From: Elusimicrobiota bacterium
Lineage (GTDB): Bacteria; Elusimicrobiota; Elusimicrobia; UBA1565; UBA9628
DNA: 64,000 bases
Direction of reading: 5' to 3'
Assembly (NCBI GenBank): GCA_016218545.1
Contig: JACRDQ010000019.1
Span: forward strand, 124,001-188,000
Part shown: in pieces, positions 15,289 through 23,305 of the stretch
Position numbering within the stretch: position 1 is the first letter of the stretch
How the letters are laid out: the number at the start of each line of letters is the position of its first letter
Notes under the pieces: model-generated
What the model was told of the DNA's origin: nothing
Databases searched by the model: none
The model's input: the letters and a program-made list of their open reading frames with translations, nothing else
Position numbers and translations under genes: made by a program

Positions 15289-15708
15289 ATGAACTGCCCG
15301 AAATGCCCGGACCGGAAGCTCGAAGCCGTCAGCGTCTCCGTCAAGGACCGCAGCGTGCCCGGGCCGGGCGCCACGGTCAGGACGCTCGACATGGAGCGCT
15401 GCTCCTGCTGCGGCGGGGTCTGGTTCGACGCCGACGAGCTCGGGACCTTCCTCGACTCGGGAGCGCCCCTGCCCCCTTCCGCCACCGCGGTCCCCACGGA
15501 CTCCCACGACGCCAAGTCCGGCGCCTGCCCGAAATGCGGGACCGCGCTCGCGCACGCGCCTGCGCCGAGCAACCCCCGGGTCATCGTGGACCGCTGCCCC
15601 AGGTGCGCCGGGATCTGGGTGGACGGGGCCGAGCTCGACAAGGCCTCGGGCAAGGACGTGCCCTTCAACGAGCGGCTCAAGGCCATGTTCGGGGACCTCG
15701 GCAGGTAG
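15289..15708 (+). CDS. Duplicated zf-TFIIB-type zinc-ribbon protein
   Basis: A 139-residue protein made of two copies of the zf-TFIIB-like ribbon. The first has CPKCPDRKLEAV... then ERCSCCGGVWFDADELGTF. The second has CPKCGTALAHAP... then DRCPRCAGIWVDGAELDKA. Each copy has the pattern CxxC...CxxCxGxWxDxxEL, so two zinc sites are expected. Such proteins are widespread in bacteria, usually of unknown function, and probably cytoplasmic. The ATG at 15289 is chosen because GGAGG lies 4 nt upstream. It is followed by the helicase gene on the same strand, which has its own promoter-like element. Confidence 0.85.
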   Translation: MNCPKCPDRKLEAVSVSVKDRSVPGPGATVRTLDMERCSCCGGVWFDADELGTFLDSGAPLPPSATAVPTDSHDAKSGACPKCGTALAHAPAPSNPRVIVDRCPRCAGIWVDGAELDKASGKDVPFNERLKAMFGDLGR

Positions 15709-15749
15709 CCGGGCCTCCGCCGCGGCACGGGCCGAGCCTGCGGCCCAAA

Positions 15750-15758
15750 TGCTACAAT
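15750..15758 (+). promoter_or_regulatory. Extended -10 (TGCTACAAT) abutting the helicase start
   Basis: TGCTACAAT ends 5 nt before the ATG at 15764. A start site at the usual distance would fall on or next to that ATG, implying a leaderless message. An in-frame ATG at 15749 overlaps the box and would not be in the transcript. Confidence 0.55.
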
Positions 15759-15763
15759 GCTCA

Positions 15764-17272
15764 ATGGGTTTCGACCGCTTCCAGCTCCATCCTGACATCA
15801 CCCACGGCCTCAAGGCCATGGGCTACCAAGTCCCCACCCCGATTCAGCGCGACTCCATCCCGCACCTGCTCGCGCGCCGCGATCTCCTGGGCCTGGCCCA
15901 GACCGGGACCGGCAAGACCGCGGCCTTCGCCCTACCGATCCTCCAGAGGCTGATGGCCGGGCCGCGCGGCAAAGTGCGCGCGCTGGTCCTGGCGCCGACG
16001 CGGGAGCTCGCCGAGCAGATTCACGGCGCGTTCCGCGACCTGGGCGGCCGCACGCCGCTGCGCTCCGCCAGCGTGTACGGAGGCGTCGGCATGGGGCCGC
16101 AGATCCAGGCCTTGAAGGGCAGGGCCGACATCATCGTGGCCTGCCCCGGACGCCTTCTGGACCACGCGGGCCAGGGACACGCCGATCTCTCCGCGGTCGA
16201 GATCCTGGTGATCGACGAGGCGGACCAGATGTTCGACATGGGTTTCCTGCCCTCGATCAGAAAGATCATCGCCCGCCTGCCGAAGTCCCGGCAGACCATG
16301 CTCTTCTCCGCCACCATGCCGGAGGAGATCCGCGGCCTCGCCCACGAGTGCCTCCGCAACCCCGTCACCGTGCAGATCGACCACACCGTGCCTCTGGCGA
16401 CCGTGTCGCACGCGCTCTACCCGGTGCGCGAGCACCTCAAGACCGAGCTCCTCCTCGAGCTCATCCGCAGGGCGGGCTCAGGGGCCGTGCTCGTGTTCAC
16501 GCGCACGAAGCACCGCGCCAAGAAGCTCGGCAAGAAGGTCGAGGACGCGGGCTTCACCGCCTCCTCGCTGCAGGGCAACCTCTCCCAGAACCAGCGCCGC
16601 CACGCCATGGACGGCTTCCGGGACGGCACGTTCCAGGTGCTCGTGGCCACCGACATCGCGGCGCGGGGCATCGACATCTCCGAGATCACGCACGTCATCA
16701 ACTTCGACGTGCCCATGACCCCCGAGCTCTACACCCACCGCATCGGCCGCACGGGCCGCGCGGCCAAGACGGGCGACGCCTACACCCTGGTCACCGAGGC
16801 TGACGCGGACCTGGTCCGCGCGGTGGAGCGCCGTCTCGGGCGTCCCATCGACCGCCGCCGCCTCGAGGGCTTCGACTACAACAAGGCGCCCGAGCCCGGG
16901 AGCGGGTTGTCGTCGAAGGGTCCGCGCCACGGCCTGGTGCCGGTCCATCGTCCGGGCCACGGACACGGCGGCCCGAGGCGGCCGTACGCGCCGCAGCATC
17001 ACGGCCAGCCGCGTCACGCGTCAGGCCATCATGCGCCAGCGCACGGCGCCACGGCGCACCCGGCGCCCAGCCACAAGCCGGCCTACGTCTCCAAGCACGC
17101 GCCGAGTCACGGGCACGGCCAGCCTGCGGGTCACGGCCACGCACACGCGCCGGCGCACGCGGCAGGACATGCTTCGTCTCATCCCTCAGGCCACGGTCCG
17201 GGTCACGGGGGAGGAGCGCCGGCCAAGCCGCACGGCCGGTCGTTCTGGCGCCGCAGGCGCAGGCCGCGCTGA
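15764..17272 (+). CDS. DEAD-box ATP-dependent RNA helicase with His-rich tail
   Basis: A 502-residue DEAD-box helicase. The Q-motif region (GYQVPTPIQ), Walker A (AQTGTGKT), PTRELAEQ, the DEAD box (VIDEADQM), SATMP, the domain-2 motif ATDIAARGID and HRIGRTGRA are all intact, so the core (about 1-375) should be active in RNA unwinding. The last 120 residues are a low-complexity tail very rich in His, Gly, Ala and Pro (repeats like HGHG, APAHA, SGHGPGHG) ending in a basic RRRRRPR-type cluster. RNA-binding tails are common in this family but are usually RG- or K-rich, so the His-rich character is unusual. I chose ATG 15764 because ATG 15749 lies in the -10 box. Confidence 0.95.
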   Translation: MGFDRFQLHPDITHGLKAMGYQVPTPIQRDSIPHLLARRDLLGLAQTGTGKTAAFALPILQRLMAGPRGKVRALVLAPTRELAEQIHGAFRDLGGRTPLRSASVYGGVGMGPQIQALKGRADIIVACPGRLLDHAGQGHADLSAVEILVIDEADQMFDMGFLPSIRKIIARLPKSRQTMLFSATMPEEIRGLAHECLRNPVTVQIDHTVPLATVSHALYPVREHLKTELLLELIRRAGSGAVLVFTRTKHRAKKLGKKVEDAGFTASSLQGNLSQNQRRHAMDGFRDGTFQVLVATDIAARGIDISEITHVINFDVPMTPELYTHRIGRTGRAAKTGDAYTLVTEADADLVRAVERRLGRPIDRRRLEGFDYNKAPEPGSGLSSKGPRHGLVPVHRPGHGHGGPRRPYAPQHHGQPRHASGHHAPAHGATAHPAPSHKPAYVSKHAPSHGHGQPAGHGHAHAPAHAAGHASSHPSGHGPGHGGGAPAKPHGRSFWRRRRRPR

Positions 17273-17292
17273 AGCGGCTCTGGGCGGGAGCA

Positions 17293-17367
17293 TGGTGGCC
17301 CCTACGGGAATCGAACCCGTGTTTTCACCTTGAAAGGGTGGTGTCCTAGCCGTTAGACGAAGGGGCC
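17293..17367 (-). tRNA. tRNA-Glu (TTC)
   Basis: 75 nt on the minus strand including an encoded CCA. The acceptor stem is GGCCCCT/AGGGGCC and the T arm is ACGGGTTCGATTCCCGT. The anticodon loop CTTTCAA gives anticodon TTC, reading GAA/GAG. It lies just downstream of tRNA-Lys in the same orientation. Confidence 0.95.
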
Positions 17368-17372
17368 GGCTT

Positions 17373-17445
17373 TGAGCCCGGTGGGATTCGAACCCACGAC
17401 CCCACGCTTAAAAGGCGTGTGCTCTACCAACTGAGCTACGAGCTC
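17373..17445 (-). tRNA. tRNA-Lys (TTT)
   Basis: 73 nt on the minus strand. The acceptor is GAGCTCG/CGGGCTC with one G-T pair, discriminator A and no encoded CCA. The D arm is AGCTCAGTTGGTAGAGC, the anticodon loop CTTTTAA gives TTT, and the T arm is GTGGGTTCGAATCCCAC. It lies 5 nt upstream of tRNA-Glu. Confidence 0.95.
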
Positions 17446-17454
17446 GGACAGACT

Positions 17455-17460
17455 ATTCTA
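17455..17460 (-). promoter_or_regulatory. Possible -10 box for the tRNA-Lys/tRNA-Glu pair
   Basis: TAGAAT on the minus strand, 9 nt before the mature 5' end of tRNA-Lys. No clear -35 was seen. The tRNAs could also be read from the upstream OmpA gene. Confidence 0.35.
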
Positions 17461-17474
17461 TCAAACTCGAGGGG

Positions 17475-17978
17475 TCAGTAGACCGCTTTCCACTCGCGCG
17501 TGGTGAGGACGAACTCGACCCTGCGGTTGAGCGCCCTTCCTTTATCGGAGGTGTCCTGCGTGATGGGCCGGCGCTTGCCGTAGCCGATGACCTTGATGGA
17601 TTCCGGGAAGACGCCGCGTGAGGAGAGGTAGGTCTTGACCGCGCGGCCGCGCTCGGCCGAGAGCCAGTCGTTGTACTCGTGCGAGCCCACGTCGTCCGTG
17701 TGGCCCTCCACTACGAGCTTGATGTCCTCGAAGCGCGACACGATCTCCGCGATCTTGTCGAGGAGTTGGTAGGAGCTGGGCAGGAGCACGGCCTTGTCGA
17801 ACTCGAACTCGACGGGCGGGATGCGTCCCGACCGGGACATCTCCATCACGGACTGGACCTCGAGGCTGGCGCGGCGCGCGCTCTCCTCGTCGAGCGGGTC
17901 GCCGGCCCGCGGCCCCGCGCACGCTGCCAGGCAGGCCGCGGCCAAGGGGACGGCGAGGAGGCGGGTGAGGGGGGGCAT
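17475..17978 (-). CDS. OmpA-family (Pal-like) lipoprotein
   Basis: A 167-residue lipoprotein. The signal peptide ends in a lipobox LAAC (Cys about 19), so the mature N-terminus is lipidated. A linker follows, then an OmpA C-terminal peptidoglycan-binding domain (about 55-165): PVEFEFDKAVLLPSSYQLLDKIA, LVVEGHTDDVGSHEYND, LSAERGRAVKTYL, VIGYGKRRP and the closing RALNRRVEFVL. It should tether the outer membrane to peptidoglycan. It starts 9 nt after the amidase gene on the same strand, forming a small cell-wall operon. It is short for OmpA but normal for Pal. Confidence 0.93.
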   Translation of the reverse strand: MPPLTRLLAVPLAAACLAACAGPRAGDPLDEESARRASLEVQSVMEMSRSGRIPPVEFEFDKAVLLPSSYQLLDKIAEIVSRFEDIKLVVEGHTDDVGSHEYNDWLSAERGRAVKTYLSSRGVFPESIKVIGYGKRRPITQDTSDKGRALNRRVEFVLTTREWKAVY

Positions 17979-17987
17979 CGCGGGCGG

Positions 17988-19058
17988 CTACCTTCCCAGG
18001 AAAGGCTCGGAGGATCCGAAGCGCCTCAGGCGGCCGGGGACCTCGGGAAGTCCCGGGGCGGTCGGGCCCGGCGGAGGCACGGGCTGGTCCGCGGCCTCGC
18101 GGATCTCAGGCAGCCTGGAGTAGAGGTTGTCCCCGGGGCAGTCCGTCTTGCCGAGGTCCCGGTGGCCCGCGAGGTTCGCCAGCGGGATGGAGTACGCCTC
18201 GGAGAGCCAGCGGACGAGGGCGACGACGGCCTTGAGCTGCTCGGGCGAGGGCTGGTCGTTGATCGGGAGCTGGTAGTTCCCCATGAAGGAGATGCCGATG
18301 TTCCCCATGTTGTGGTTGAGGACATGGGCGCCGAGCACGTTCTCGGGCCTCCCTTGGAAGATCCTGCCCGCGCCGTCGATGAGGAAGTGGTAGCCGATGT
18401 CGTTCCAGCCCCGGCCCGCCTGGTGGTAGCGCTGGATGAGGCGCATCTCGGAGCGGGCGTCGTCGAGCGTCTCCGGCTGGGCGCCCGCGGTGTGGTGGAT
18501 GGTGATGCGTCCGGGGTCGATCTGGGTGTAGTCGTATTTAGGAGGCGCCGCGTTCCAGTCCGCGCGCGACTCGACATCCGGCTTCCCCGGCCGGGTGGAG
18601 AGCTCCACGCGGGACGGCGTGATGACGATGGGCTCGGGGACCTTGCGGAAGGCCTCGACCTCGAAGATGTCGATGACGCGTTTCGGCGGGACCCCGCGAT
18701 TGAGGAGGCGCAGGCGCACCGAGGTCCCGGCGGTTCCGGCGAGGCGGAACTTGCCCCAGAAGCGGCCGTTCGAGAAAGTCTCGATCTCCGGAGCGGTCCA
18801 GGGGCCCCACACGCTCCCGTTGCCTGCCTGGGCCTCGAACCGTACGCCGGCTTGGGTGCGGCCGTGGAAGAGGATGGACTCGAACGCCGCTGGCAGGGGC
18901 GCGCTGACGCCTGAGTCGAAGATGACGTGTCCCGGCCGTGAGGCCTGGGGGACCACGATCCTGATCGCGGCCGCGGAGCCCTTGAAATAGACCTGCATGC
19001 CGGGGTCCGCGGCGAAGACCGAGCCGGAGGCCAGCAGGAGCGCCAGCAAAGGTAGCAT
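17988..19058 (-). CDS. Secreted N-acetylmuramoyl-L-alanine amidase (PGRP/Amidase_2)
   Basis: A 356-residue exported protein with a signal peptide (MLPLLALLLASGSVFA). A beta-rich N-terminal region (about 18-165) precedes a zinc amidase domain (about 180-340). The zinc ligands are in ITIHHTAG and LAGHRDLGKTDCPGD; the core VLGAHVLNHNMGNIGISFMGNY is also typical. The domain cleaves the amide bond between MurNAc and the stem peptide. The ATG at 19058 is supported by a consensus TATAAT ending 6 nt upstream, which would give a leaderless mRNA. A longer frame beginning MSGFLNVRCLTP exists only because the palindrome arm happens to be open. Confidence 0.93.
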   Translation of the reverse strand: MLPLLALLLASGSVFAADPGMQVYFKGSAAAIRIVVPQASRPGHVIFDSGVSAPLPAAFESILFHGRTQAGVRFEAQAGNGSVWGPWTAPEIETFSNGRFWGKFRLAGTAGTSVRLRLLNRGVPPKRVIDIFEVEAFRKVPEPIVITPSRVELSTRPGKPDVESRADWNAAPPKYDYTQIDPGRITIHHTAGAQPETLDDARSEMRLIQRYHQAGRGWNDIGYHFLIDGAGRIFQGRPENVLGAHVLNHNMGNIGISFMGNYQLPINDQPSPEQLKAVVALVRWLSEAYSIPLANLAGHRDLGKTDCPGDNLYSRLPEIREAADQPVPPPGPTAPGLPEVPGRLRRFGSSEPFLGR

Positions 19059-19064
19059 ATGTCG

Positions 19065-19070
19065 ATTATA
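19065..19070 (-). promoter_or_regulatory. Consensus -10 (TATAAT) for the amidase gene, leaderless spacing
   Basis: TATAAT on the minus strand is separated from the ATG at 19058 by exactly 6 nt, so initiation 7 nt downstream would start on the A of the ATG. Its upstream flank runs into the left arm of palindrome 2. Confidence 0.65.
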
Positions 19071-19076
19071 CCACAG

Positions 19077-19177
19077 TGGGGTCAGGCACCTGACATTGAG
19101 GAAACCTGACATTGACGTAGTAAAATCCAGCTATGGTCCAAATGTCAGGTTTCCTCAATGTCAGGTGCCTGACCCCA
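19077..19177. repeat. Perfect 37-bp inverted repeat (REP/MITE-like palindrome 2)
   Basis: Arms 19077-19113 and 19141-19177 are exact reverse complements around a 27-nt centre. The outer edge is TGGGGTCAGGCACCTGACATTG. Each arm also carries an internal direct repeat (ACCTGACATT twice). It lies between two divergent genes, and each arm would encode the same peptide start (MSGFLNVRCLTP) in frame with the flanking gene. The GGTGCCTGAC edge is related to palindromes 1 and 3. Confidence 0.95.
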
Positions 19178-19192
19178 TTTTGCATCGGCTTT

Positions 19193-19201
19193 TACTACAA
19201 T
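19193..19201 (+). promoter_or_regulatory. -10 box of murB
   Basis: TACTACAAT, with TACAAT at 19196-19201, ends 12 nt before the murB ATG at 19214, giving a predicted leader of about 6 nt. A similar TTTTACTAC string occurs on the minus strand in the centre of the adjacent palindrome. Confidence 0.45.
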
Positions 19202-19213
19202 GGGTCACCACCC

Positions 19214-20125
19214 ATGCCGACGCCGAGAGATTGGAGGGGGGAGGCGGCCGCCGCTTTCCCAGCCGCCCTTTTCGACGAGCCCATGCGGCTCCATACCACC
19301 TTCCGCATCGGCGGCCCAGCGGACTGCTACCTCGAGGCCGCGTCCCTGCGCGAGCTGCGCCGCCTCCTCCGCTTCTGCCGTCGAAAGCGCCTGCCCGCGC
19401 TCATCCTGGGCTGGGGCTCGAAGCTCCTGGTCTCCGACCGCGGGATCCGGGGCATGACGGTCCGACTGACCGGGGAGTTCGAGGAGGTCCGCTTTCTGGC
19501 AGGGGGCCGCGTGGCCGCGGGCGCAGGCGTCCGCGTGCCCAGGCTCGTGAGCATGGCCGCGGCCAAGGGGCTCTCGGGCCTCGAGCCCCTGGCCGGCATC
19601 CCGGGGACGGTCGGGGGTGCTCTGGTGATGAACGCCGGCACCGTGGAGGGCTCGATCGGAGACGTGGTGACCAAGGTCCGGACGGTCGGGCCGGACGGCG
19701 CCGGGACCGGGTCCATCAGCTGCGCGGCCGCCCGGTTCGGTTATAGGAATAGCGGCCTCGGCAGGAAGGTCGTCGTGGGATGCGAACTCCGATTGAAGGC
19801 GTCGGACAAAGTTGGTATAATCACACGCATCCGAGAGTACCAGCGGAGAAGGTCTCTGACTCAACCGATTTCCAGTCATACCGTAGGCTCGATTTTCAAG
19901 AACCCGCCGGGCGTCCCCGCAGCCAAGCTCATCGAGGCTTGCGGCCTCAAGGGCGCTGTGTGCGGCGGGGCCCGCGTCTCATCGAAACATTCGAATTTCA
20001 TAGAGAATTCCGGAGAGGCCACCTGCGCCGACGTGCTCAGCCTGGTGCGCCGCATCCGCCGGACCGTCTCCGCCCGTCGCGGGGTCGACCTCGAGCTCGA
20101 GATGAGGGTGGTCGGGGATGCATAG
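19214..20125 (+). CDS. murB: UDP-N-acetylenolpyruvoylglucosamine reductase
   Basis: A 303-residue FAD enzyme that reduces enolpyruvyl-UDP-GlcNAc to UDP-MurNAc in peptidoglycan precursor synthesis. The FAD-binding part shows LHTTFRIGGPADCYLEA, ILGWGSKLLVSDRG and the signature GLEPLAGIPGTVGGALVMNAG. The C-terminal catalytic motif is TVGSIFKNPPG, with its proton-donor Ser. The length and the GSxFKNP motif fit the shorter, Gram-positive-like MurB type. The start at 19214 is chosen because upstream codons belong to palindrome 2. It opens the division cluster murB-ftsQ-ftsA-ftsZ. Confidence 0.96.
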   Translation: MPTPRDWRGEAAAAFPAALFDEPMRLHTTFRIGGPADCYLEAASLRELRRLLRFCRRKRLPALILGWGSKLLVSDRGIRGMTVRLTGEFEEVRFLAGGRVAAGAGVRVPRLVSMAAAKGLSGLEPLAGIPGTVGGALVMNAGTVEGSIGDVVTKVRTVGPDGAGTGSISCAAARFGYRNSGLGRKVVVGCELRLKASDKVGIITRIREYQRRRSLTQPISSHTVGSIFKNPPGVPAAKLIEACGLKGAVCGGARVSSKHSNFIENSGEATCADVLSLVRRIRRTVSARRGVDLELEMRVVGDA

Positions 20126-20918
20126 GTACAAGGCGCGCATCAAGCGCTACCGGGTCCAGACCCGCCCCAAGGTGCGCTCCCGGAGGAGGCTTGAGGTCGT
20201 CGCGGTCCTCTCCGTTCTGGTGCTCGGCGCAGGCGCGGCCCTGACCGCGCCGCGCCTGCTCAGGCATCTGCCCCGCCCTTCCGAGCTCTCGGCCCGGCTC
20301 TACCCGCGCTCCTTCGTCCTGGTCGGGGCTCCCGAGGTCCTGGCGGCCGCGTTCTCCGAGACCCTCGAGTCCGCTCCCGGGGGGCCCGCGGCGCGAGCCT
20401 CCGAGCTCAAGAGCAGGCACCAGATCGTGCGCTCGGTCCGTGTCAGCCGCGACTGGCTGGCTCGCAGGGTCCGCTTCAAGGTCGAGCTGCGCCGCCCCAT
20501 GGCGCGTCTGGCCCAGGACGGGAAGGCCCGCGGCTTCCTCGCGGCCGACGGCGAGCTCTTCACCGCCCCCGAGGGGCTCTTCACCGAGGCCCTGCCCGAG
20601 GTGGAGGTCGGGGGAGCGGACCGCGTGGAGCGCCGCAGGCTTGCGGCCTGCATCTCGGATCTGGTCGCCTCCGGCGGGCTCCCCTCGGCCCTGGCCCGGA
20701 TGAGCTGGGCCCCGCGGCTGGACGGCTGGGAGATCCGGCTCGAGGACGGGACCACGGTGCTGTGGGGCGACCTGCGCTGGACGGGCGAGAAGGCCCTGCG
20801 CCTCAAGCAGGTCCTCGAGGACGCCCGGGGGGCGGACGCGGGAGCCCTCACCGCGGACCTGAGATATTTCGAGGATGGGAAGATCTTCGTGAGGCCTTCC
20901 CTGCAGGCCAGCCTATGA
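20118..20918 (+). CDS. ftsQ: Cell division protein FtsQ (DivIB-type)
   Basis: A 266-residue single-pass divisome protein. The ATG overlaps the murB end by 8 nt. A basic cytoplasmic N-terminus is followed by one membrane helix (about 19-38, VVAVLSVLVLGAGAALTAP). A POTRA-like segment (about 55-125; SFVLVGAPEVLAAAFSE, IVRSVRVSRDWLARRVRFKVELRRPMARL) and the beta domain follow. Sequence conservation in FtsQ is always low, so identification rests on topology, POTRA style and position before ftsA. It links late division proteins in the periplasm. Confidence 0.9.
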   Translation: MHRYKARIKRYRVQTRPKVRSRRRLEVVAVLSVLVLGAGAALTAPRLLRHLPRPSELSARLYPRSFVLVGAPEVLAAAFSETLESAPGGPAARASELKSRHQIVRSVRVSRDWLARRVRFKVELRRPMARLAQDGKARGFLAADGELFTAPEGLFTEALPEVEVGGADRVERRRLAACISDLVASGGLPSALARMSWAPRLDGWEIRLEDGTTVLWGDLRWTGEKALRLKQVLEDARGADAGALTADLRYFEDGKIFVRPSLQASL

Positions 20919-20949
20919 CGCGGCTGGGCGCGGCGCAAGGACGGGGAGA

Positions 20950-22194
20950 ATGATGAGAAAAGACGTCGTGGCGGGATTGGATCTCGGGTCGGGCAGGATC
21001 ACCTGCCTCATCGGCGCTCCGGACGCCGACAGCCAGCGCATGACCGTGCTCGGCGGGTCGAGCGCGGTCTGCCGCGGGATCAACGGCGGCGTGGTCGTCA
21101 ACATCCCCGAGACCGCGCGCGCCATCACCCGGGTCGTCGAGGAGGCCGAGGCCAGCGCGGGCAAGCCCCTGGTGACCGGGCTCTACCTCGGCATGCGCGG
21201 CGCGCACCTGCAGTCCTTCAACAACAAGGGCGCCTTCAACATCGCCCGGACCGACAAGGAGATCACGTCCGACGACGTCAACAGCGTCGTCTCCAACGCC
21301 AAGGCCATCCCCATCTCCCCGGACCGCGAGATCGTGCATGTGGTCCCGCAGGGGTTCTCGCTCGACCGCCAGCCCGGGGTGCACGACCCCTTGGGCATGG
21401 AGGCCAGCCTCATCGAGGTCGAGGTCCACATGGTGACGGCCTCGACCCTGGCCCTCAACAACCTCAGCAAGGCCGTGTCCATGGCCGGCTTCGAGGTCAT
21501 CGACCCGGTCTACGGCCTGCTGGCGTCCGCCGAGCTCCTGGTGTCCCCCGAGGAGAAGGACCTTGGCTGCGTGCTCATCGACCTCGGCGGGCAGACCGTC
21601 TCGCTGGGGGTCTTCTGCGACGGGAGCATCCGGTACTCCAAGGAGCTCTCCTTCGGCGCGGACCTCATCACCCGCGACCTCGCCGTGGGCCTGCGCACGT
21701 CCTACCCGACGGCCGAGAAGATCAAGATCGGCCACGGCGTGGCGCACCCCTCGCTCCTCAACGGCGACGACGAGATCGGCTACGTCGGCATCGACGGCCG
21801 GTCCAGCTCCTCCATCCGCAAGCGCGCGATGATGGACTTCATTCTGCCCCGGGTCGAGGAGATCTACACGCTCATCGCCGACGAGCTCAAGCGCTCCTCC
21901 TACGCGGACATGGTGGTCTCGGGCGGCGCGATCCTGACGGGCGGGGGCTCGCTTCTGCGCGGCTCCATCGAGGCCGCGCGGCAGATCCTCGAGATGCCCG
22001 TCCGGACCGGCACGGCCCATCCGGACCAGATCGCCTGCGACGAGAAGTGGCTCGACCCGGCCTACGCCACGGCGCTCGGTCTCCTGCAGTACTCCACGGC
22101 CCGCCACTGGAGCGAGAGCGGCCACCGGGTGCTCGGCCGCAAGAAGCCCGTGTGGCTCCGGCGCGTGTCGTCGATGTTCAAGGAGCTCTTCTGA
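20950..22194 (+). CDS. ftsA: Cell division protein FtsA
   Basis: A 414-residue actin-fold ATPase that tethers FtsZ to the membrane. Visible are the phosphate-1 motif GLDLGSGRITCLIG (about 9-22), the 1C-domain region, the phosphate-2 motif LIDLGGQTVSLGVF, the adenosine motif VVSGGAILTGGGSLL, and a C-terminal amphipathic helix (LRRVSSMFKELF) that serves as the membrane anchor. GGGGAG lies just upstream of the start. The stop TGA overlaps the ftsZ ATG by one base. Confidence 0.97.
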   Translation: MMRKDVVAGLDLGSGRITCLIGAPDADSQRMTVLGGSSAVCRGINGGVVVNIPETARAITRVVEEAEASAGKPLVTGLYLGMRGAHLQSFNNKGAFNIARTDKEITSDDVNSVVSNAKAIPISPDREIVHVVPQGFSLDRQPGVHDPLGMEASLIEVEVHMVTASTLALNNLSKAVSMAGFEVIDPVYGLLASAELLVSPEEKDLGCVLIDLGGQTVSLGVFCDGSIRYSKELSFGADLITRDLAVGLRTSYPTAEKIKIGHGVAHPSLLNGDDEIGYVGIDGRSSSSIRKRAMMDFILPRVEEIYTLIADELKRSSYADMVVSGGAILTGGGSLLRGSIEAARQILEMPVRTGTAHPDQIACDEKWLDPAYATALGLLQYSTARHWSESGHRVLGRKKPVWLRRVSSMFKELF

Positions 22195-23303
22195 TGCGGA
22201 TCAGGCCGGCCGAGGATTTCAGGGAACCACGCGCCGTCATCAAGGTCATCGGCGTGGGCGGCGCCGGCGGCAACGCCGTCAACCGGATGATCCAGGCCGG
22301 CCTCCACGGCGTCGAGTTCATCGCGGCCAACACGGACGCCCAGGCCCTCAAGGGCTCGCTCGCCGAGGTGCGCGTCCAGCTCGGCGAGACGCTCACCAAG
22401 GGGCTCGGGGTGGGCGGAGACCCGTCGAGGGGACGGGATTCGACGCTCGAGTCCGAGGAGATCATCCGGGAGCACCTGACCGGCGCGGACATGGTCTTCA
22501 TCACGGCCGGCATGGGCGGCGGGACGGGCACCGGCGGCGCGCCGGTCGTGGCCCGCATCGCCAAGGAGCTCAAGGCCCTGACCATCGGCGTCGTGACCAA
22601 GCCCTTCGAGTTCGAGGGGGCCAACCGCGCCTCCATCGCCGAGACCGGGACCGCGGAGATGCGCCAGAACGTCGACACGCTGCTCCAGATCCCCAACCAG
22701 AGGCTCTTCGAGGTCATCGACAACCGCACCCCGTGCGACGAGGCGTTCCGCCGAGCGGACGACGTCCTGCGCAAGGCGATCCAGTCCATCTCGGACGTGA
22801 TCACCGTGCCCGGGATGATCAACATGGACTTGAACGACATCCGGACCGTCATGAAGGACGCGGGCGAGGCTCTCATCGGCATGGCCGAGGAGTCCGGCCA
22901 GGCCCGGGCTCTTAAGGCCGCCAAGGCCGCGGTCGAGTCGCCGCTGCTCGAGAACGTGGTCATCGACGGGGCCAAGGGCCTCGTCGTCAACGTCACCGGG
23001 CGCAAGGACGGCTTGATGCTCGTCGAGATCGAGGAGGCCATGGGGCACATCAAGGCCGCGGCCTCCCCGGACGCCAAGATCAAGCTGGGCACGGCCTACG
23101 ACGAGACCGTCGGCGACAAGATCCGCATCACGGTCATCGCCACGGGCTTTCCTCTGCGCCGCAGGAAGTTCCCCGGCCATCGCGCGGTGGACCTCTCGCA
23201 CTCCAACGTGCCCCCGGACGCCCGGTCCCTGGTGATGGCCTCCACCGCCGAAGAACTCTCCAAGCCCGCGTTCATGCGGCTCAAAGTGAGGAAACTGAGA
23301 TAA
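22194..23303 (+). CDS. ftsZ: Cell division GTPase FtsZ
   Basis: A 369-residue tubulin-like GTPase forming the Z ring. GTP-binding features are VIGVGGAGGNAVNRM (about 17-31), AANTDAQAL, the tubulin signature MGGGTGTGGAP and VITVPGMINMDLNDI with the T7-loop NxDxxDV-like segment. The intrinsically disordered linker is very short. The end SKPAFMRLKVRKLR is a recognisable C-terminal conserved peptide (PAFMR-type) plus a basic tail, which should contact FtsA. The ATG overlaps the ftsA stop, and AAGGAG inside the ftsA end acts as ribosome site. Confidence 0.98.
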   Translation: MRIRPAEDFREPRAVIKVIGVGGAGGNAVNRMIQAGLHGVEFIAANTDAQALKGSLAEVRVQLGETLTKGLGVGGDPSRGRDSTLESEEIIREHLTGADMVFITAGMGGGTGTGGAPVVARIAKELKALTIGVVTKPFEFEGANRASIAETGTAEMRQNVDTLLQIPNQRLFEVIDNRTPCDEAFRRADDVLRKAIQSISDVITVPGMINMDLNDIRTVMKDAGEALIGMAEESGQARALKAAKAAVESPLLENVVIDGAKGLVVNVTGRKDGLMLVEIEEAMGHIKAAASPDAKIKLGTAYDETVGDKIRITVIATGFPLRRRKFPGHRAVDLSHSNVPPDARSLVMASTAEELSKPAFMRLKVRKLR

Positions 23304-23305
23304 CT

